A stretch of DNA of 64,000 nucleotides from Salinisphaera sp. T31B1 (GCF_040361275.1 NZ_APNH01000001.1:1275001-1339000); one strand, 5' to 3'. Shown: positions 28,786 to 37,598, counted from the stretch's first letter. The notes: generated by a model not told the origin, from the sequence alone. Numbers and translations are program-made.

Positions 28786-29988
28786 ATGCTCGACTTCGAA
28801 GACACCCCGCGCCAGGGCATTCCCAACCGCGACCACGCCACGACGTCGAACCCGAACCCGGCCGGCGACACGCCCGATCCGTTCGCGCTCGACAAGGCCG
28901 AAGCGCCGGCCAGCCACAGCAGCGAACCGGCCGAAGCGGTCACCGGTCTGGAACAGGTCGAGCTCGGCGGCGACCGTGTCTCGGTGGACGACAAGCGCAT
29001 CATCAACTGCCGTGCCGACGTCAACCAGCTCGTGCCGTTCAAGTACACCTGGGCCTGGGAGAAGTACCTCAACGCCTGCGCCAACCACTGGATGCCGCAG
29101 GAAGTGAACATGTCCGCCGACATCGCCATGTGGCAGGACCCGGAGGCGCTGACCGAAGACGAGCGCACCATCCTCAAGCGCGGCTTCGGCTTCTTCGCCT
29201 CCAGCGAATCGCTGGTCGCCAACAACATCGTGCTCGGCGTGTACAAGCACCTCACCAACCCCGAATGCCGCCAGTACCTGCTGCGCCAAGCCTTCGAGGA
29301 AGCCGTGCACGGTCACACCTTCCAGTACATCGTGGAGAGCCTCAACCTCGACGAGGGCGAGATCTTCAACATGTACCGCGAGCTGCCCAGCGTGCACAAC
29401 AAGGCCGCCTGGGCCATGCAGTACACCCAGAGCCTGAACGACCCCAACTTCCAGACCGGCACCCACGAGAACGACCAGATTTTCCTGCGTGACTTGATCG
29501 CCTTCTACGTGATCTTCGAAGGCATCTGGTTCTATGCCGGCTTCGTGCAGTATCTGAGCTTCGGCCGCCGCAACAAGATGACCGGCACCGCCGAGCAGAT
29601 GCAATACATCATGCGCGACGAGTCCATGCACCTGAACTTCGGCATCGACGTGATCAACCAGATCAAGATCGAAAACCCGAACCTCTGGACCGAAGAGTTC
29701 CAGGCCGAAGCCCGTCGCATGATCGACGAAGCCATGCACCTGGAAATCGAATACGCCCACGACACCATGCCCCGCGGCGTGCTCGGCCTGAACGCCAGCA
29801 TGTTCGACGAATACATGAAGTTCATCGCCAACCGCCGCTGTTCACAGATCGGTCTGGCCGAACTCTACCCCGGCGCGGAAAACCCGTTCCCGTGGATGAG
29901 CGAGATGATGGATCTGAAGAAGGAGAAGAACTTCTTTGAGACTCGGGTGATTGAGTATCAGTCGGGTGGGGCGTTGAGCTGGGATTGA
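28786..29988 (+). CDS. nrdB: Ribonucleotide reductase small subunit, class Ic-type (Phe at radical-Tyr site)
   Basis: The 400-residue metal subunit that starts radical chemistry for NrdA. Ligand candidates in order: Glu141 ([12 protein letters not shown]), Glu172 and His175 ([12 protein letters not shown]), Glu245 (FEGIWF), Glu279 and His282 (DESMHLNF). Aligning EEAVH with E. coli E115-x-x-H118 puts Phe179 where the radical Tyr122 should be, and Glu141 replaces Asp84. Both changes, and the [10 protein letters not shown] context, match the class Ic enzymes first described in Chlamydia, which use a Mn/Fe cofactor and no tyrosyl radical. Strong RBS AAGGAAGGA. Confidence 0.94.
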   Translation: MLDFEDTPRQGIPNRDHATTSNPNPAGDTPDPFALDKAEAPASHSSEPAEAVTGLEQVELGGDRVSVDDKRIINCRADVNQLVPFKYTWAWEKYLNACANHWMPQEVNMSADIAMWQDPEALTEDERTILKRGFGFFASSESLVANNIVLGVYKHLTNPECRQYLLRQAFEEAVHGHTFQYIVESLNLDEGEIFNMYRELPSVHNKAAWAMQYTQSLNDPNFQTGTHENDQIFLRDLIAFYVIFEGIWFYAGFVQYLSFGRRNKMTGTAEQMQYIMRDESMHLNFGIDVINQIKIENPNLWTEEFQAEARRMIDEAMHLEIEYAHDTMPRGVLGLNASMFDEYMKFIANRRCSQIGLAELYPGAENPFPWMSEMMDLKKEKNFFETRVIEYQSGGALSWD

Positions 29989-30026
29989 TCAGACGGTCGG
30001 GTTAGAGAGTTTTTCTAGGAGATGTC

Positions 30027-31064
30027 ATGAGCCGCCCAGCCGAACGCCTTGTAGGTGAACGCGTTAATGGATGCTGGACGGTAGTTGAGAGACTTGAGAA
30101 AAAGGTAGGTGAATCAGGCGGAAATTTTTCCACGGGTTATATCGTGGAGAAAGACGATGGCGTGAAAGGGTTTCTTAAGGCTATCGATTTCTTGGTTGAC
30201 CCGAATGAAGCTGACCCTGCGAGAAAATTGCAGGAATTAACTGCCGCGTTTAATTTCGAAAGAGACATATTGAGCGCGTGTCGTAATGCTCGACTTAGAA
30301 GAGTCGCAATTGCTATAGACGATGGTCGCTTGGTTCTCCCCGACACTGGAGAGGTCGTCCAATTTCTTATCTTTGAATTAGCTGATGGAAATCTCCACCA
30401 TCGGGTTTTATTTGATGAAAATTTCGAGCTAGCTTGGGCTTTACGCGTCGCCCATAATGTTGCCAGCGGTCTTTGGCAAGTCCATAAAGAAAAAATTGCC
30501 CATCTGGACTTAAAGCCAAGTAACGTACTTTATTATGTTGCGGACGGGTCTAAAATTGCTGATTTCGGCAGGTCATCTAGATTAGGGACACCGGTATTTC
30601 AACATGAACGCTTAACTGTTGCTGGTGATCTAACATACGCGCCGCCGGAACTTTTGTATGGGTACGTGCATCCCGAATGGTTCGTGCGTCGCATCGGCTG
30701 CGATATGTATCTTTTAGGTAGTCTGGTAGTCCATCTGATCTCCGGCGTTGGACTAACGCAACAGATTCTGAGTCGCCTACCCGTAGGTTATTCATTTAAT
30801 GAATGGCCATACGGGTACGAAGCGATCAAGCCGCATATCAGCGATCTGGTTGATGCAATTTTGAATGACGCTTTATCTAATGCGCATCCAACGATCAGAG
30901 GGGACTTGCAATCAGTTTTGGATGAGCTCTGCAACGTGGAGCCAGAAAAGCGTGGGAAGCCGGGCTTAGGCCGCCCACTCGCTGTTCAGTTTTCACTTCA
31001 GCGTTACATAAGTATTTTCGACCGACTCGCTAAAAAATCCGAATTGTTTCTTCGCAATAAATGA
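30027..31064 (+). CDS. Serine/threonine protein kinase-like protein (island)
   Basis: A 345-residue Hanks-type kinase with the key residues present: Lys51 (GFLKAID), helix-C Glu78, hinge IFELADGNL, catalytic loop HLDLKPSNVL with Asp161 and Asn166 (HLD instead of HRD), DFG at 179-181 and a YAPPELL motif at 204-210. No membrane helix or sensor domain is attached. It begins 38 bp after nrdB with RBS AGGAG, and its stop overlaps the next start (ATGA, 31061-31064). The G+C is visibly lower than in nrdB, a sign of transfer. The target is unknown; the coupled TPR protein is the obvious partner. Confidence 0.85.
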   Translation: MSRPAERLVGERVNGCWTVVERLEKKVGESGGNFSTGYIVEKDDGVKGFLKAIDFLVDPNEADPARKLQELTAAFNFERDILSACRNARLRRVAIAIDDGRLVLPDTGEVVQFLIFELADGNLHHRVLFDENFELAWALRVAHNVASGLWQVHKEKIAHLDLKPSNVLYYVADGSKIADFGRSSRLGTPVFQHERLTVAGDLTYAPPELLYGYVHPEWFVRRIGCDMYLLGSLVVHLISGVGLTQQILSRLPVGYSFNEWPYGYEAIKPHISDLVDAILNDALSNAHPTIRGDLQSVLDELCNVEPEKRGKPGLGRPLAVQFSLQRYISIFDRLAKKSELFLRNK

Positions 31065-32662
31065 GCATAAATCGAGGCGACAGTGAACGCCGTTTACTTC
31101 CTAGATGGCGATCTAAGGAAGCAATGGAGCTATCGAAAGAGCTCACTCCAGCTCGAAGCGCGGGTCCGCAAGTAGTATTATCGGTTGCTGAGCATAATTC
31201 GAAGTTAGATGCGTGGCGCAATGAGCCGACCCAATCGCACGCGATAGATGTCGTCGGTAGCGGGTTATTTTCTCGGGATTTTCACGTTCCAGAGGAAGTG
31301 GTTCACCAGCTAATCGACCTTCGTGAAACGAATACAGCCGTCTCGAACTTGCTGCGGGCCTTTTTGGACGGTTCGTTATTAACAAATGGCCAAGCATTAG
31401 CATCCAAAACCATCGGGGATGCGCGGGCACAAATAAAAAACTACAGGAAGGCAACTCGAAACTATCCCAGGAATGCCTTTATTTGGGCTGAACTTGCTCG
31501 GGCGCACATTTCAGTCGGTGCGTCTGAACAGGCTGAGCGCGAGATCCTAACGGCTTTGATGTTGGCTCCAGAAGATAGGTTTATAACTCGATCGGCAGTT
31601 CGATTTTTCGTTCACGTAGGCGATTTTGGAAGAGCAAAACATGTTTTAGCTAACCATCGTCTGATTAAGAAAGACCCGTGGTTGGTTGCTCCTGAGTTGG
31701 CAGTGTCCCAACTAATGCAAAGAACCTCTAAACTGGTTGGTTTGGCAAAGAAAATAGTTTCGAGTGGAAATTATTCGTCTTTCCATGTATCGGAACTGGA
31801 AAGCGCCCTCGCATCTGTTGAGCTGGAGTCAGGTGCCAGAAAAAAATCCAGAAAACATTTTGCTAAAAGTCTCGTTGATCCTACAGAAAACAGCGTCGCC
31901 CAGGCGATATGGGGCCGGTCCGAAGGTCTGGATTTAGACTTTGATCTTCGGCTGTTAGACTTACCAGGCGCTTACGAGGCTAAAACGCTGGAATATGCTG
32001 AAGAGATCAAGTGGGATAAAGCGCTCGAGCAATGTGAGCTTTGGCAAAATGACGAGGTTTTCTCAAGCAGGCCGGCCGAGATTGGTTCATATATCGCCGC
32101 GGTCGCGTTGGGCGATCCTTTAATTAGCGAAAAGTTTTCTAGACGAGGGTTGAGCTCGAATCCGCGATCGATAACGTTAAAAAATAATTTGACGGTTTGC
32201 CTATGTCAGCAGGGTCGGCTAAATGAAGCTTTGGATGTTTTCCAAAGTATAAATTTTAAAGATCTGAAATCGCAAGATCGAAACTCATTACTGGCTACTA
32301 CGGGGCTTATAAATTTCAGGCTAGGTAATTTGGCAGCGGGGCGCGAAAATTACGAGCTTGCAATTCGGCAGTTGAGGGCGCGGAATGATAAACGAGGCGT
32401 CGCATTGGCTATAGTTCATCTTGCTCAAGAGGAGAAGCATTGTGGCTCCGGGTTGGGCGAGAAGATACTAGAAGGCGCTGATAAACAGATTAGAGCCTCA
32501 GATGAGCCCGAAATTTTGGCTATGCATAATCGACTAGTGAACGCCAATTTAGGTGAGTTTTCTACGGACTCTACGGACTCTACGGACCCTACGGACCCTG
32601 TGACTGTTGAACTCCGGGATCATAACTCTATCCTACTGCCGCCGTCGGAGACGCCTGAATAG
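31061..32662 (+). CDS. TPR-repeat protein coupled to the kinase
   Basis: A 533-residue protein with TPR-like helical pairs: NYRKATRNYPRNAFIWAELARAHISVGASEQAEREILTALMLAPED (about 128-173) and further units near 365-440 (LTVCLCQQGRLNEALDVF, GLINFRLGNLAAGRENYELAIRQL). The first 100 residues are unassigned. Its ATG overlaps the kinase stop, so it is made with the kinase, probably as scaffold, substrate or sensor. The C-terminus carries a TDSTDSTDPTDP tract from a 9-bp tandem repeat. AT-rich codon use as in the kinase. Confidence 0.7.
   Translation: MSINRGDSERRLLPRWRSKEAMELSKELTPARSAGPQVVLSVAEHNSKLDAWRNEPTQSHAIDVVGSGLFSRDFHVPEEVVHQLIDLRETNTAVSNLLRAFLDGSLLTNGQALASKTIGDARAQIKNYRKATRNYPRNAFIWAELARAHISVGASEQAEREILTALMLAPEDRFITRSAVRFFVHVGDFGRAKHVLANHRLIKKDPWLVAPELAVSQLMQRTSKLVGLAKKIVSSGNYSSFHVSELESALASVELESGARKKSRKHFAKSLVDPTENSVAQAIWGRSEGLDLDFDLRLLDLPGAYEAKTLEYAEEIKWDKALEQCELWQNDEVFSSRPAEIGSYIAAVALGDPLISEKFSRRGLSSNPRSITLKNNLTVCLCQQGRLNEALDVFQSINFKDLKSQDRNSLLATTGLINFRLGNLAAGRENYELAIRQLRARNDKRGVALAIVHLAQEEKHCGSGLGEKILEGADKQIRASDEPEILAMHNRLVNANLGEFSTDSTDSTDPTDPVTVELRDHNSILLPPSETPE
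32562..32597 (+). repeat. Four tandem copies of a 9-bp unit (CTACGGACT/C)
   Basis: CTACGGACT twice and CTACGGACC twice, back to back, inside the 3' end of the TPR gene. The unit is three codons long, so copy changes keep the frame and only alter the length of a Thr-Asp-Ser/Pro tail. Confidence 0.9.
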
Positions 32663-32730
32663 ACCACGCTTGCCGATCCGGGTCGACGCCGCCCGTACGG
32701 CTTGGATCCGGCGACAGTGGCCAATAGCAG

Positions 32731-32764
32731 GATCCGGGGACAGTATATTTAATTCGCGAGTTGG
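32731..32764. repeat. REP-like element, copy A
   Basis: A 34-bp sequence containing CAGTATATTTAATTCGCGAG, 68 bp after the TPR gene. It matches copy B (37267-37300) at 32 of 34 positions. A partial copy of its left end (GGATCCGGCGACAGTGG, from 32704) precedes it. Confidence 0.8.
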
Positions 32765-32890
32765 TATGCGCGACACTCGCTCACAAGCGGCCCGCTCAGC
32801 TCAGCTCAATCAGTGGATGTAGTCCAGCGTAGAGCCAGGCTACTATCGCCACACATTACTCGCGGCCGGTATAGCTCTGTACCAGAAGCC

Positions 32891-33811
32891 TTACTTCTTA
32901 CCGGTCTTCTCAACGAGATCTTGTCGGCACTTCTGCTCGATTTGATGCGTTATACGTTTTATAGCCGCGTGGTCGAGAGGCTGTGCCGTAGGCGTACGTA
33001 CTAAGCTTTTCGCCTCGCGGGGCGTAAATACGCGGACTGGTTGTTGATTTGAGCCTTTGACCCGATCTACTTTCCAGCCCGGGATCGCGATGGCAGGCGT
33101 TGCTACCGTCGGCTCTCCCGTCGCTGAACTAAGCCATTCGCTCAGCCATTGCGCTTGCCGTTTGGCTTGTTCGAGGCATTTACGATCCTGCCAGCCTGCG
33201 AAGTTGATTGTCCGGCCGTCGAATCTGGCGGTGTAGTCATTTTCTGCCGTATCGCTGCGCTTTTGCTTTGAGCGCGCTTTGGTTTCTACGGCGAATACGC
33301 CTGTTGGGCCGATCACAACATGATCGATATTAAACCGGCCGCACGGTAGGTCGTGGAACACTTCGAAGCCGTCGCGCATGAGCTTGTTGAGCTCTTCGGC
33401 CGTTGCGACTTCGCCCTCCCAGCCGAGGCGGTAGGCCTGTAACTCACGAAAGATCCGCCGTAATCTAAAGCCTGAGTAGATTGAGGCGGCCAGTACCGTG
33501 ATGATCGCGAGAGCGACGAGAAAATCAGAGACGGGCTCGTTCCTGAAATAAGGAATGCCTAACGCTGTCGCCAGCGTAATAAACCCGAATAGTGGACCTA
33601 ACGCCAAGCAGTACATGGCATCCATGCCATGTGAGCGACGCTTCTCCGAAAGCTCGTGGCCGGGCGGGCGAAGCATACCGCGGGTAAGCGGGTGGCGCCG
33701 GCCGGTTCGTTTATCCTGGTATTCATTCCAACGAAGTTGGACTATCACCATAAAGAACGGCGGTGAAATGATCGCCAGTGCGCCTGCAAGCACTCCAAAC
33801 TGAGTAATCAT
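32891..33811 (-). CDS. Membrane-anchored NERD (nuclease-related) domain protein
   Basis: A 306-residue protein: three hydrophobic helices (about 5-25, 66-86, 95-115), then a NERD domain with GWEGE (130-134), the acidic core FNIDHVVIGPTGVFAVETKAR (Asp163, Glu176, Lys178) of the PD-(D/E)XK type, and a downstream QxxWL helix (QAKRQAQWLSEWL). NERD proteins are predicted nucleases, often found with kinases or helicases in mobile regions. It points away from the DUF2075 gene (divergent) and converges on the TPR gene. Substrate unknown. Confidence 0.85.
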   Translation of the reverse strand: MITQFGVLAGALAIISPPFFMVIVQLRWNEYQDKRTGRRHPLTRGMLRPPGHELSEKRRSHGMDAMYCLALGPLFGFITLATALGIPYFRNEPVSDFLVALAIITVLAASIYSGFRLRRIFRELQAYRLGWEGEVATAEELNKLMRDGFEVFHDLPCGRFNIDHVVIGPTGVFAVETKARSKQKRSDTAENDYTARFDGRTINFAGWQDRKCLEQAKRQAQWLSEWLSSATGEPTVATPAIAIPGWKVDRVKGSNQQPVRVFTPREAKSLVRTPTAQPLDHAAIKRITHQIEQKCRQDLVEKTGKK

Positions 33812-34036
33812 TCGAACCCCCGCTATGTCGTTATGATTATCGGGCGAGCGGGCAAAGTGCCTCTATTCGCCTCGATTTGACGATCGCTAGCCCTTTTTCT
33901 GTTATCGGCAGGTTGGCTGCAGAGCAACACTTGGGCGGTATCCAAAATTTGCCAGCTATGACCTGTTAGGTTTGAAGCGTTTGCGAGTGATGGTTGGCGA
34001 TGTATTGTGCTGGGGGATCCTGACTTGGAAGCGTCC

Positions 34037-36037
34037 ATGCCGTATGCGGCAAGCCGGATACCTGCTTATTACGGTGCGAGCATTCGCGAGTTTTGTTCGG
34101 CGCCACCGAACGCTGTGCTCGGCCAGCTGGCATCGGCTGGCATAGACCTCGAGGAAACGCAGAAGAACGCTTATCTCGAAGAGATTGGCATTCTCAGAAC
34201 GCTGCTAGAAGCGCGCGAAGGCGCGATTTATCTTGAGTTCGCGGTGCCGCGACTGGCAAGCCGTATCGACGCGGTCGTCATCATCGATACCGCCTTATTC
34301 GTACTGGAATTTAAATGCGGCGCCGATCGATTTCATCGTGGCGATATTAACCAGACGTGGGATTACGGGCTGGACCTTAAGAATTTCCACGCCGGCAGCC
34401 ACACGGCGGATATTTTTCCTGTTCTCGTCGCGACGAAGGCGGCCCATAGCGACCAAACATGGCAGCCGACGCACGCTGACGGCGTACGACCTCCCGCATG
34501 CAGTGGCGTTAATGGTTTAGCTGATTTGATCGATGAGGCGCTCGCTAGCCGAGGCGTTGGTTCAATCGATACACGCCGTTGGGCTATCTCTGCGTATCAA
34601 CCGACGCCGACCATTGTTGAAGCGGCACAAGCGTTATACGCCCAGCATTCCGTAGATGCGATCGCGCGTAATGATGCCGGCGCCAAGAACCTTGCTGCGA
34701 CCTCTGGACGAGTCGATCAAATAATTCTGGAGTCGCAGGCGAATCGAACGAAATCGATTGTGTTCGTTACCGGCGTGCCCGGTGCGGGCAAAACGCTCGT
34801 GGGGCTCGACGTGGCAACAAGGCGTCGAGATATCGACGCGCCTACCCACGCGGTATTCCTTTCCGGCAATGGCCCGCTCGTGATGGTCTTGCAAGAAGCA
34901 CTCACCCGCGATGAGGTAGCTCGGGCTAAGGCGCGTGGCGAGCCGGTTCGTAAGGGGGCGGTGAAACAGAAGGTGAAGCCGTTTATACAAAACGTGCATC
35001 ACTTTCGTGATGAAGGCGTTCGTGATCGTGAAACGCCGCCGCATGATCACGTCGTGATCTTCGATGAGGCCCAGCGGGCATGGAACCAAGATCGTACGTC
35101 GAGCTTTATGGCGCGGAGAAAAGGGATTGCGAACTTTGATCAATCCGAGCCTGAGTTTCTAATCGACTATATGGACCGCCACTCAGATTGGGCGGTGATC
35201 GTATGTCTAGTCGGCGGCGGGCAGGAAATTAATACGGGCGAGGACGGGATCGCCGGCTGGCTCGAATCGCTTTATAACCGCTTTCCGCACTGGCAGATCT
35301 ATATTTCGCCAGAGCTGACCGATCGCGAATACGCAGCCGGCGGCGCACTTGAAAACCTCGCCAAACAGCGCGAGCTGCTTACCGTAGAAAGCCTGCATCT
35401 AGCGGTGTCGATGCGATCGTTTCGCGCCGAGAATCTCTCGGCGTTCGTCAAAGCGTTACTCGACTCTGAGCCCGGCACGGCGCACGAGATCGCTGCCACC
35501 CTTATTGAACGGTATCCGATTGTCGTGACGCGCGATCTCGACGCCGCAAAACGTTGGGTTCGCGAAAAGGCGCGGGGGAATGAGCGATTCGGCTTGGTCG
35601 CTTCGTCGCAGGCCCATCGAATGAAACCGCATGCCGTCGATATTCGGGTGAATATTGATCCGGTTCATTGGTTTCTGAACGACGCGCGCGATACGCGTTC
35701 GAGCTACTACTTGGAAGACGTGGCAACCGAGTTCCATATCCAAGGTCTGGAGTTGGATTGGGTGTGTATGACCTGGGACGCGGACCTCCGCCGTGTCAAC
35801 GATGATTGGAGCTATCATGGCTTTCGCGGCTCACGGTGGACCAAAACCCATAAGCGAGAGCGTCAGCGTTATTTGTTGAACGCCTACCGCGTGTTACTCA
35901 CACGCGCTCGCCAAGGTATGGCGATCTTTGTGCCGCCAGGCGATGTCGACGATCCAACGCGGGAGCCCACTTACTACGACGAAACGTACCGCTATTTGCG
36001 GGCGGCCGGTATTCCAACTTTGTACGAAACGGGGTAG
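34037..36037 (+). CDS. DUF2075 ATPase with N-terminal nuclease-like domain
   Basis: A 666-residue protein. The N-terminal 120 residues show a PD-(D/E)XK-like core, RIDAVVIIDTALFVLEFKCG (Asp78, Glu91, Lys93). A DUF2075 P-loop domain follows: Walker A GVPGAGKT (246-253), Walker B VVIFDEAQ (339-346), and a C-terminal superfamily I helicase-like end (YYLEDVATEFHIQGLELDWVCM and NAYRVLLTRARQGMAIFVP, motif VI-like). I chose the ATG at 34037, with GGAAG at five bases, over a GTG at 34007. Nuclease-helicase fusions of this kind are common in defence regions; role inferred. Confidence 0.85.
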   Translation: MPYAASRIPAYYGASIREFCSAPPNAVLGQLASAGIDLEETQKNAYLEEIGILRTLLEAREGAIYLEFAVPRLASRIDAVVIIDTALFVLEFKCGADRFHRGDINQTWDYGLDLKNFHAGSHTADIFPVLVATKAAHSDQTWQPTHADGVRPPACSGVNGLADLIDEALASRGVGSIDTRRWAISAYQPTPTIVEAAQALYAQHSVDAIARNDAGAKNLAATSGRVDQIILESQANRTKSIVFVTGVPGAGKTLVGLDVATRRRDIDAPTHAVFLSGNGPLVMVLQEALTRDEVARAKARGEPVRKGAVKQKVKPFIQNVHHFRDEGVRDRETPPHDHVVIFDEAQRAWNQDRTSSFMARRKGIANFDQSEPEFLIDYMDRHSDWAVIVCLVGGGQEINTGEDGIAGWLESLYNRFPHWQIYISPELTDREYAAGGALENLAKQRELLTVESLHLAVSMRSFRAENLSAFVKALLDSEPGTAHEIAATLIERYPIVVTRDLDAAKRWVREKARGNERFGLVASSQAHRMKPHAVDIRVNIDPVHWFLNDARDTRSSYYLEDVATEFHIQGLELDWVCMTWDADLRRVNDDWSYHGFRGSRWTKTHKRERQRYLLNAYRVLLTRARQGMAIFVPPGDVDDPTREPTYYDETYRYLRAAGIPTLYETG

Positions 36038-36348
36038 ATACTTCTCTCAGCAGAGGTGTATACGCTGATCGCGTAAGACAACCAACAGGTAGCTGCTAAA
36101 TAATAGTTAAATTTGGTGCGAGACAGCGGTAGCCGTATAGCTTAAAAGCCGCCCGCGATAACCCATGAAGATGCCCATCGCTAGAAATTCTCGAGTCGAT
36201 CGGTGCTGATTCTCGATCAGGGAGCAGTATATTTGACTCGAGAGCCAACCTCGTTGCACAGAAAGTTTGTAAGTAGATCTGGCGTCAGGGGTTGTATTGT
36301 GTGTGATGCGGCGTTGATTCATTGCTCTCGTGAAAAGGAATAGTCGGG
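36038..36348. other. AT-rich gap with degraded REP-like copy C
   Basis: No gene seen. 36215-36248 (GATCAGGGAGCAGTATATTT and on) is a diverged match to the REP-like copies A and B. The remainder may hold the promoter of the HEPN gene. Confidence 0.5.
36215..36248. repeat. REP-like element, diverged copy C
   Basis: Shares GATC-GGG, CAGTATATTT and TCG-GAG blocks with copies A and B but differs at several positions. It lies between the DUF2075 and HEPN genes. Confidence 0.55.
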
Positions 36349-37206
36349 TTGAAAGTGGACTTGGAGAAGATCGCAATTATCGAGTACCACGGCACTTCTG
36401 GCTCAACCCAGTCGTGTTTGAAGGCGCTTGCTCGACTTATCCACTATGGTGATCGAATTCGGTTCGCTTACTTAGTAACACGGGGGGATAAACACGGTTT
36501 TTTGTTGGAAATAAATGAATCTGATCGAATTGCCATAGCCGTGGGTTTTCGTTCAGGGTATTCCGGAGAAGGGCCGCGCGGCTTGGTGGCGGCCTTTAGG
36601 CTATTCGAGTTCTTTGGCGTCGAAATCGAAGAGGTTGAAGTATCGAGTGCACTAATGTTTCGTTTTGAGCATACCGCTCTCACATATAGCGACATATCTT
36701 CCATTGAATGCGCATCCCCTATTTGGCCCCGCCGAATTTACGACTACATACTAGCGATCCAAGGCGATTACGAAGAATTGCCTATCGACTTCGCAAGGCT
36801 GTTCCCGTCACGCCTTCCTTTGGCTGGCGTAGATAAGCGGATTGAAGACCTGGCATTGCGTTTTAGTGTTGATCCAGACGGGGCTTTGATAGAGGGCTAC
36901 CGACGGTTAGAAGCGCAAGTTAAAGCCCGTATAGGTGGAGGAGAAAAGTCAGGTGTCGGTTTGTTTTCCGCTGTATTTCAAGGCGTTCAATCTAGCCTCT
37001 ATTGGGGGTGCGAATTGCCCACTGCGGAACATATCGCTAGAGCCAAGCTTTTTGAGGCTGTTTTCGGTATGTATAGAAACCCGAGAATGCATAACCCGAG
37101 GGCTATTGACGATGGCCCTCGCCCAGCTGATGTTACTGAGTTCCTCGCGCTTAACGAACTTTTTCTACTCGAATCGTCTGCAATTCTGAGATCGTCCGAC
37201 GAATGA
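36349..37206 (+). CDS. HEPN-type protein with C-terminal TIGR02391-like domain
   Basis: A 285-residue protein. The C-terminal 90 residues (GVGLFSAVFQGVQSSLYW ... KLFEAVFGMYRNPRMHNP ... LNELFLLESSA) fit the TIGR02391/HEPN pattern; RNPRMH (243-248) is the Rx4H motif of HEPN ribonucleases. The first 190 residues, with a GFRSGYSGEGPRGLVAAF block, are unassigned and may sense a trigger. The start is uncertain: TTG at 36349 or GTG at 36355, with AAGGAA upstream. It is a lone plus-strand gene between REP-like copies C and B. RNA cleavage as the effector activity is an inference from the motif. Confidence 0.75.
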   Translation: MKVDLEKIAIIEYHGTSGSTQSCLKALARLIHYGDRIRFAYLVTRGDKHGFLLEINESDRIAIAVGFRSGYSGEGPRGLVAAFRLFEFFGVEIEEVEVSSALMFRFEHTALTYSDISSIECASPIWPRRIYDYILAIQGDYEELPIDFARLFPSRLPLAGVDKRIEDLALRFSVDPDGALIEGYRRLEAQVKARIGGGEKSGVGLFSAVFQGVQSSLYWGCELPTAEHIARAKLFEAVFGMYRNPRMHNPRAIDDGPRPADVTEFLALNELFLLESSAILRSSDE

Positions 37207-37266
37207 AAGCGCGATCCAGAATCCGTCGACTGCATATTTGAATTCTGATCCGTTCTGATCCGTTCT

Positions 37267-37300
37267 GATCCGGGGGCGGTATATTTAATTCGCGAGTTGG
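37267..37300. repeat. REP-like element, copy B
   Basis: Contains CGGTATATTTAATTCGCGAG; 32 of 34 positions equal copy A, 4.5 kb away. It is preceded by two and a half copies of CTGATCCGTT, whose GATCCG runs into the element. Confidence 0.8.
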
Positions 37301-37578
37301 CGCGCGCCTGCCCACTCAGGAGAGGCCGCGGCTCGTAATAAACAATCCAATCGCCGACCGCGGCTTCGACTTGCCGACGGTAAGTGGCCGGGAAGTGGTA
37401 GTGGCTTTCTATAAGGTCGTCGTAGATCGAACTTTCAGAAGCGGTAAATACTGCGTTCGACATTGGTGCGATCGATTAATCCTGAGCGAGAATGCAACGA
37501 CGATGGCTCAGGCGACAGCGTTTGAAAAGTCTTGCGTCGCTTGGAGCCGCACGCTAAGTCGGGTCTTGTAATGTGCAA

Positions 37579-37598
37579 GGCGCCGCGGGTGCGGCGCC
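37579..37598. terminator. GC-rich hairpin near the end of the NmrA gene
   Basis: GGCGCCGC (37579-37586), loop GGGT, GCGGCGCC (37591-37598): perfect 8-bp stem. Only TCGTCGTTT follows on the plus strand, so it would be a weak terminator; it lies 94 bp past the stop of the minus-strand gene at 37693. Confidence 0.4.

Noticed and set aside
37245-37264. Tandem CTGATCCGTT units considered as a CRISPR or integration-site remnant
   Set aside because: Only two and a half 10-bp units with no spacers; no tRNA or integrase is near. No CRISPR array is present in the window.
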